From NCBI GenBank assembly GCA_944387915.1, contig CALXGT010000026.1:1-59714 (forward strand): a stretch of DNA of 59,714 nucleotides, read 5' to 3'. Of this stretch, positions 57,112 through 59,714 are shown piece by piece. The position numbers and the translations under genes were made by a program. Under the pieces are notes generated by a model. The model had not been told where the DNA came from and made no database searches. It saw nothing but the letters and a program-made list of their open reading frames with translations. Source of the DNA: an uncultured Clostridia bacterium. Its GTDB lineage: Bacteria > Bacillota > Clostridia > Oscillospirales > Ruminococcaceae. Position 1 is the stretch's first letter; each line of letters opens with the position of its first letter.

Positions 57112-58044
57112 ATGCCAATCAATATTCCCTCTTCCCTCCCGGCCGCTTCCACCTTAAGAGGCGAAAATATTTTTGTAATGGAGGAGGAACGGGCGCTGGG
57201 ACAGGACATCCGCCCGTTAAAGATCGCCATTTTAAACCTGATGCCAAAAAAAATCGAAACGGAAACCCAGCTTCTGCGGCTGTTATCCAATTCCCCGATC
57301 CAGGTGGATGTAGAGCTGCTGCAAACTGCTTCCCATCAATCCAAAAACACTTCCGGCGACCATCTGCTGAAATTCTATAAAACCATTGAGGATGTGCGAA
57401 ACGAACGGTTTGACGGATTGATTATTACCGGCGCGCCGGTGGAGCAGATTCCCTTCGAAGAGGTGGATTACTGGGACGAGCTTTGCGATATTATGACCTG
57501 GAGCCGCTCTCATGTTTATTCCACCCTCCACATTTGCTGGGGCGCTCAAGCGGGGCTGTATTTCCATTACGGGATTCCCAAATACCCCCTTGAAAAAAAG
57601 ATGTTTGGTATCTTCCCCCACCATCCCTTGCGGCCTTATCACCCCCTTCTTCGGGGCTTCGACGAAACCTTTTTCGTACCCCATTCCCGCCATACTGAAG
57701 TGCGGGCGGAGGATATTCAAAAGCACGACGAGCTTTTGATCTTAACGGAGTCCCCGATTTCCGGCGTTCATATCGTCGCATCCCGGGACGGACGGCAGTT
57801 TTTTGTCACCGGGCATTCGGAATATGACCGGGACACCCTGCTCGAGGAATACCGCCGGGATCTTGATAAAGGGCTGCCTATCGATCCTCCCTACCATTAT
57901 TTTAAGGACGACGATCCCAATAAAGAGCCGCTTTTTATCTGGAGAAGCCACGCAAACCTCCTCTTCTCCAACTGGCTCAACTATTTTGTCTATCAGGCTA
58001 CCCCTTACGACCTAAGGGAACTGAAAGAAACATCAAATAAATAA
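57112..58044 (+). CDS. metA: Homoserine O-acyltransferase MetA
   Basis: Encodes 310 aa. Opening [15 protein letters not shown] and [18 protein letters not shown] are typical; catalytic Cys in [11 protein letters not shown] (about residue 142), and His in VTGHSEYD (about 235). It acylates homoserine in methionine synthesis; Firmicutes members usually use acetyl-CoA, depending on one active-site residue. Follows the TSCPD gene by 12 bp. Confidence 0.95.
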   Translation: MPINIPSSLPAASTLRGENIFVMEEERALGQDIRPLKIAILNLMPKKIETETQLLRLLSNSPIQVDVELLQTASHQSKNTSGDHLLKFYKTIEDVRNERFDGLIITGAPVEQIPFEEVDYWDELCDIMTWSRSHVYSTLHICWGAQAGLYFHYGIPKYPLEKKMFGIFPHHPLRPYHPLLRGFDETFFVPHSRHTEVRAEDIQKHDELLILTESPISGVHIVASRDGRQFFVTGHSEYDRDTLLEEYRRDLDKGLPIDPPYHYFKDDDPNKEPLFIWRSHANLLFSNWLNYFVYQATPYDLRELKETSNK

Positions 58045-58081
58045 CCTTTGGTTTCACTGTACCAAAAGAAAGGAGTACACC

Positions 58082-58276
58082 ATGGTAATTACCAAAGATA
58101 CGGTCATCGGCGAGATTTTGGACGCGAATCCTTCTCTGGCCCATTATTTTCTGGAAATGGGGATGCATTGCTTAGGCTGCCCCGCTTCTCGAGGCGAAAC
58201 GGTGGAGCAGGCTTGCATGGTCCACGGCGTAGATCCGGATACTCTGATCGAAAAATTAAATGTCGCCACTTGGTAA
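58082..58276 (+). CDS. DUF1858 domain protein
   Basis: Encodes 64 aa, AAAGGAG upstream. VITKDTVIGEILDANPSLAHYFLEMGMHCLGCP is the DUF1858 signature (given in part), with the paired CLGC cysteines. Related to the N-terminus of ScdA/YtfE iron-sulfur repair proteins; a redox or cluster-related role is inferred. Last gene before a terminator. Confidence 0.9.
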   Translation: MVITKDTVIGEILDANPSLAHYFLEMGMHCLGCPASRGETVEQACMVHGVDPDTLIEKLNVATW

Positions 58277-58280
58277 CGAG

Positions 58281-58312
58281 ACGGTCCGAAGCAATTCGGA
58301 CCGTTTTCTTTT
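58281..58312 (+). terminator. Terminator of the metA-DUF1858 operon
   Basis: ACGGTCCGAA (58281-58290), loop GCAA, TTCGGACCGT (58295-58304), followed by TTTCTTTT. Confidence 0.9.
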
Positions 58313-58328
58313 CTCCGGGAAAAAACTA

Positions 58329-58357
58329 TTGACAAACAACGCTTGCCGTGATATAAT
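58329..58357 (+). promoter_or_regulatory. Promoter of the tRNA-Ser pair
   Basis: TTGACA (58329-58334), 17 bp, TATAAT (58352-58357): full consensus, 26 bp before the first tRNA. Confidence 0.92.
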
Positions 58358-58383
58358 TACTCTCGTTCTATATAGATTGATTC

Positions 58384-58472
58384 GGAGAGATGTCCGAGCG
58401 GTTTAAGGAGCCGGTCTTGAAAACCGGTGATCCCGAGAGGGACCGTGGGTTCGAATCCCACTCTCTCCGCCA
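58384..58472 (+). tRNA. tRNA-Ser (anticodon TGA)
   Basis: Eighty-nine nucleotides with encoded GCCA end. Acceptor stem GGAGAGA with TCTCTCC, anticodon arm CCGGT-CTTGAAA-ACCGG, and a long variable arm (ATCCCGAGAGGGAC), as in class II tRNA-Ser. Reads UCA. Confidence 0.96.
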
Positions 58473-58513
58473 GCTTTTCGGATCTCCCTCATATGATTAC
58501 CGAACGCTACCAT

Positions 58514-58606
58514 GGAGTTGTACTCAAGTTGGTGACGAGGCGCCCCTGCTAAGGGCGTAGGTCGGGTGAAACCGGCGCGAGAGTTCGAGTCTCTCCAACT
58601 CCGCCA
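58514..58606 (+). tRNA. tRNA-Ser (anticodon GCT)
   Basis: Ninety-three nucleotides with encoded CCA. Acceptor stem GGAGTTG with CAACTCC, anticodon loop CTGCTAA, and a long variable arm (GTCGGGTGAAACCGGC). Reads AGC and AGU. Co-transcribed with the upstream tRNA-Ser. Confidence 0.95.
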
Positions 58607-58662
58607 AAATCCCGTTTTTTGCGAAGCCTTGCGCTTATTGCAAAAACGGGATTTTTTCTTTT
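58607..58662 (+). terminator. Terminator of the tRNA-Ser operon
   Basis: AAATCCCGTTTTTTGC and GCAAAAACGGGATTT form a long stem, followed by TTTCTTTTT. Confidence 0.88.
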
Positions 58663-58777
58663 TAGGGAAGAAAATGTCCGCGTTTAAAAGGGTATCTTTT
58701 TATTAATATTTCTATACAAAGCACACCTATTTTGATGTTACAGCGTCTCGAAACGGTGTGCAGTTTCTTTTGGAATG

Positions 58778-58918
58778 CCATTGAACGATAACAGGCTCTG
58801 GGATGACCGGAAAACGGTCGCCTTAAAGCCTGTTTGCATTTTCCGCCGAGAACCTTTTCACGAGAAATCGGCGAACGCATATTTTAGCAATAGAGGGAAG
58901 ACTCCATTGAACGATAAC
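58778..58918. repeat. Pair of 15-bp direct repeats in a gene-poor stretch
   Basis: CCATTGAACGATAAC occurs at 58778-58792 and 58904-58918, 126 bp apart. The whole interval 58663-58995 has no convincing gene; short frames there lack ribosome sites and recognisable text. The repeats may be relics of insertion events. Confidence 0.5.
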
Positions 58919-58995
58919 CTGGACTTTATTTGCATATAGAAATAACAAAAATCCCAGAAGCATCTTGTCTGTTTTATAGAAAATATTTTCAAAAC

Positions 58996-59072
58996 TTGAA
59001 ATGTGATTGCTTCTATGCTATCATGGCGACGGGTACGGTTAGACAAACGACATCTTTGTGTTTGTCCTTTTT
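58996..59072 (+). promoter_or_regulatory. Promoter with hairpin leader before the TetR remnant
   Basis: TTGAAA (58996-59001), 17 bp, TATCAT (59019-59024). About 18 bp later GACAAACGACA pairs with TGTGTTTGTC (imperfect stem, 59042-59064), followed by CTTTTTT, a terminator-like hairpin about 40 nt into the transcript. Expression of what follows may be attenuated. Confidence 0.5.
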
Positions 59073-59120
59073 TAGCAGATTAAGATTACCGTTTGTTAAG
59101 TAAGGCTTCAACAGGATGCG

Positions 59121-59466
59121 ATGAGAATCAATCCGAATCGAAATGAAGAACGAGCAAAAGAACTGTTGGAGATTTGTTTCAACGTCTTTTTCGAAAACGG
59201 CTTAGAAAACACCGGGATGCAGAAACTGGCGGATGCGTGCAAAGTGATCAAAGCCGATCTGATTTACTACTTCGGCAGAAAGGATAACCTTATGGTAGAA
59301 TCGACTGCCTACTGTATGGTAAAGGTCGAGGACGACTTTATGACGAAGGCACCCACTACGCATTGCTTGAAGATGAAGAATATCTGAATTTGCAGTTAAA
59401 CGCAATCCGTACTTCGCTACAAGCGTTTATAACAGAGAATATACAACAGAAAGGGGATTTCATATG
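59121..59466 (+). pseudogene. TetR family regulator, internally deleted and frameshifted
   Basis: The first frame (59121-59387, 88 aa) has a TetR HTH: LLEICFNVFFENGLENTGMQKLADACKVIKADLIYYFGRKD (in part). It then loses sense and stops. From about 59342 another frame reads DEGTHYALLEDEEYLNLQLNAIRTSLQAFITENI and ends near 59466, which resembles the C-terminal helices of such regulators. A functional protein would be about 190 aa, so the middle is missing. The end overlaps the start of the secreted protein gene. Confidence 0.65.
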
Positions 59467-59714
59467 AGAAAACGATTGTTGGCCGTGATTCTTAGCATCG
59501 TAATGGTGCTAACCATGTTTCCGGTAACGGTTTGGGCGGCCAAAGAACCGGACTGGCAGCCTTCTTATTTGACCGAAATGGAGCGAAGCATTTATGATGC
59601 CATCGCAGGAGGGGTTGAAGAACGGGCTGTGACAGGCGGCTCGACGATTTTTACTCTGTCTCTCAGCGATTACAGCTTTGACAATGGTGGCGAAACGGAT
59701 GTTGAAAACCTGAA
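59464..59714 (+). CDS. Secreted protein, N-terminal part, cut by window edge
   Basis: ATG 59464 follows AAAGGGG. A signal peptide MRKRLLAVILSIVMVLTMFP, ending near AVWA-like VTVWAA, precedes mature sequence KEPDWQPSYLTEMERSIYDA and continues past the window without a stop. The start resembles large clostridial surface or extracellular proteins with repeated domains. The domain content cannot be seen. Confidence 0.8.
   Translation, partial: MRKRLLAVILSIVMVLTMFPVTVWAAKEPDWQPSYLTEMERSIYDAIAGGVEERAVTGGSTIFTLSLSDYSFDNGGETDVENL

Noticed and set aside
58662..59046. Minus-strand frames of 62-72 codons after the tRNA-Ser pair
   Set aside because: No ribosome sites, low protein likeness, and one overlaps a terminator.

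Overview
The window looks like a piece of a spore-forming Clostridia (Bacillota) chromosome. It carries an alpha/beta small acid-soluble spore protein (SASP) gene, a sleC-csp spore-germination cluster, PyrR-type pyrimidine attenuation, the ylxM-ffh-rpsP-khpA block, DUF4364 and DUF1836 genes, and strong AGGAGG ribosome binding sites. No species is proposed.

Region 1 (1 to 14295) is mostly an integrated mobile element of about 13.8 kb, between positions 476 and 14295. A large serine recombinase gene lies at its left end. The target was the 3' end of a SASP gene. The 10-bp core TCATCTTTTT occurs at both junctions. The last nine codons of the recombinase in the integrated state are the displaced end of the SASP gene (IESYEKTMK), and the SASP left at the right junction carries a 30-residue tail from the element. 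Element cargo: a Fic protein, a tiny conserved-looking ORF, a double palindrome resembling a mobilization origin, a DUF6076-like zinc protein, and a minus-strand operon with two Cys-rich paralogues (one broken), HsdR, an HsdM-HsdS fusion and a coiled-coil/DUF2325 protein. This is a type I restriction-modification island with unstudied partners. A degraded IS200-type element abuts the original SASP terminator on the left.

Region 2 (14.4 to 24.9 kb) is core chromosome: an SPFH protein, a GntR/YtrA-type regulator with its ABC exporter, a 53-aa zinc ribbon divergent from an XRE regulator over a shared operator, and a PyrR-attenuated pyrR-pyrC-pyrF-carB operon. After carB come three tandem tiny transcription units, each with a forespore (SigG/SigF)-like promoter and a strong terminator.

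Region 3 (24.9 to 40.7 kb): ylxM-ffh-rpsP-khpA (minus); arylamine N-acetyltransferase and a GNAT protein inside a mosaic recombination scar; an RND exporter; a MATE exporter with a nucleoside deoxyribosyltransferase-like gene; sleC divergent from two Csp proteases with intact catalytic triads; a tRNA-Thr whose 3' flank is duplicated.

Region 4 (40.7 to 58.3 kb): regulators and acetyltransferases, an SGNH hydrolase, a lipoprotein, a membrane-anchored XRE protein, PAP2 phosphatase, a small exporter, DUF4364, an orphan small RNA ahead of an aconitase-family hydratase, an RluA pseudouridine synthase overlapping proB-proA, a PatB/MalY lyase, flavodoxin, tRNA-Arg, malic enzyme, a TSCPD protein, metA and a DUF1858 protein.

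Region 5 (58.3 kb to the end): two tRNA-Ser genes, a gene-poor stretch with a short direct repeat, a TetR remnant behind a hairpin leader, and the start of a secreted protein running off the window.
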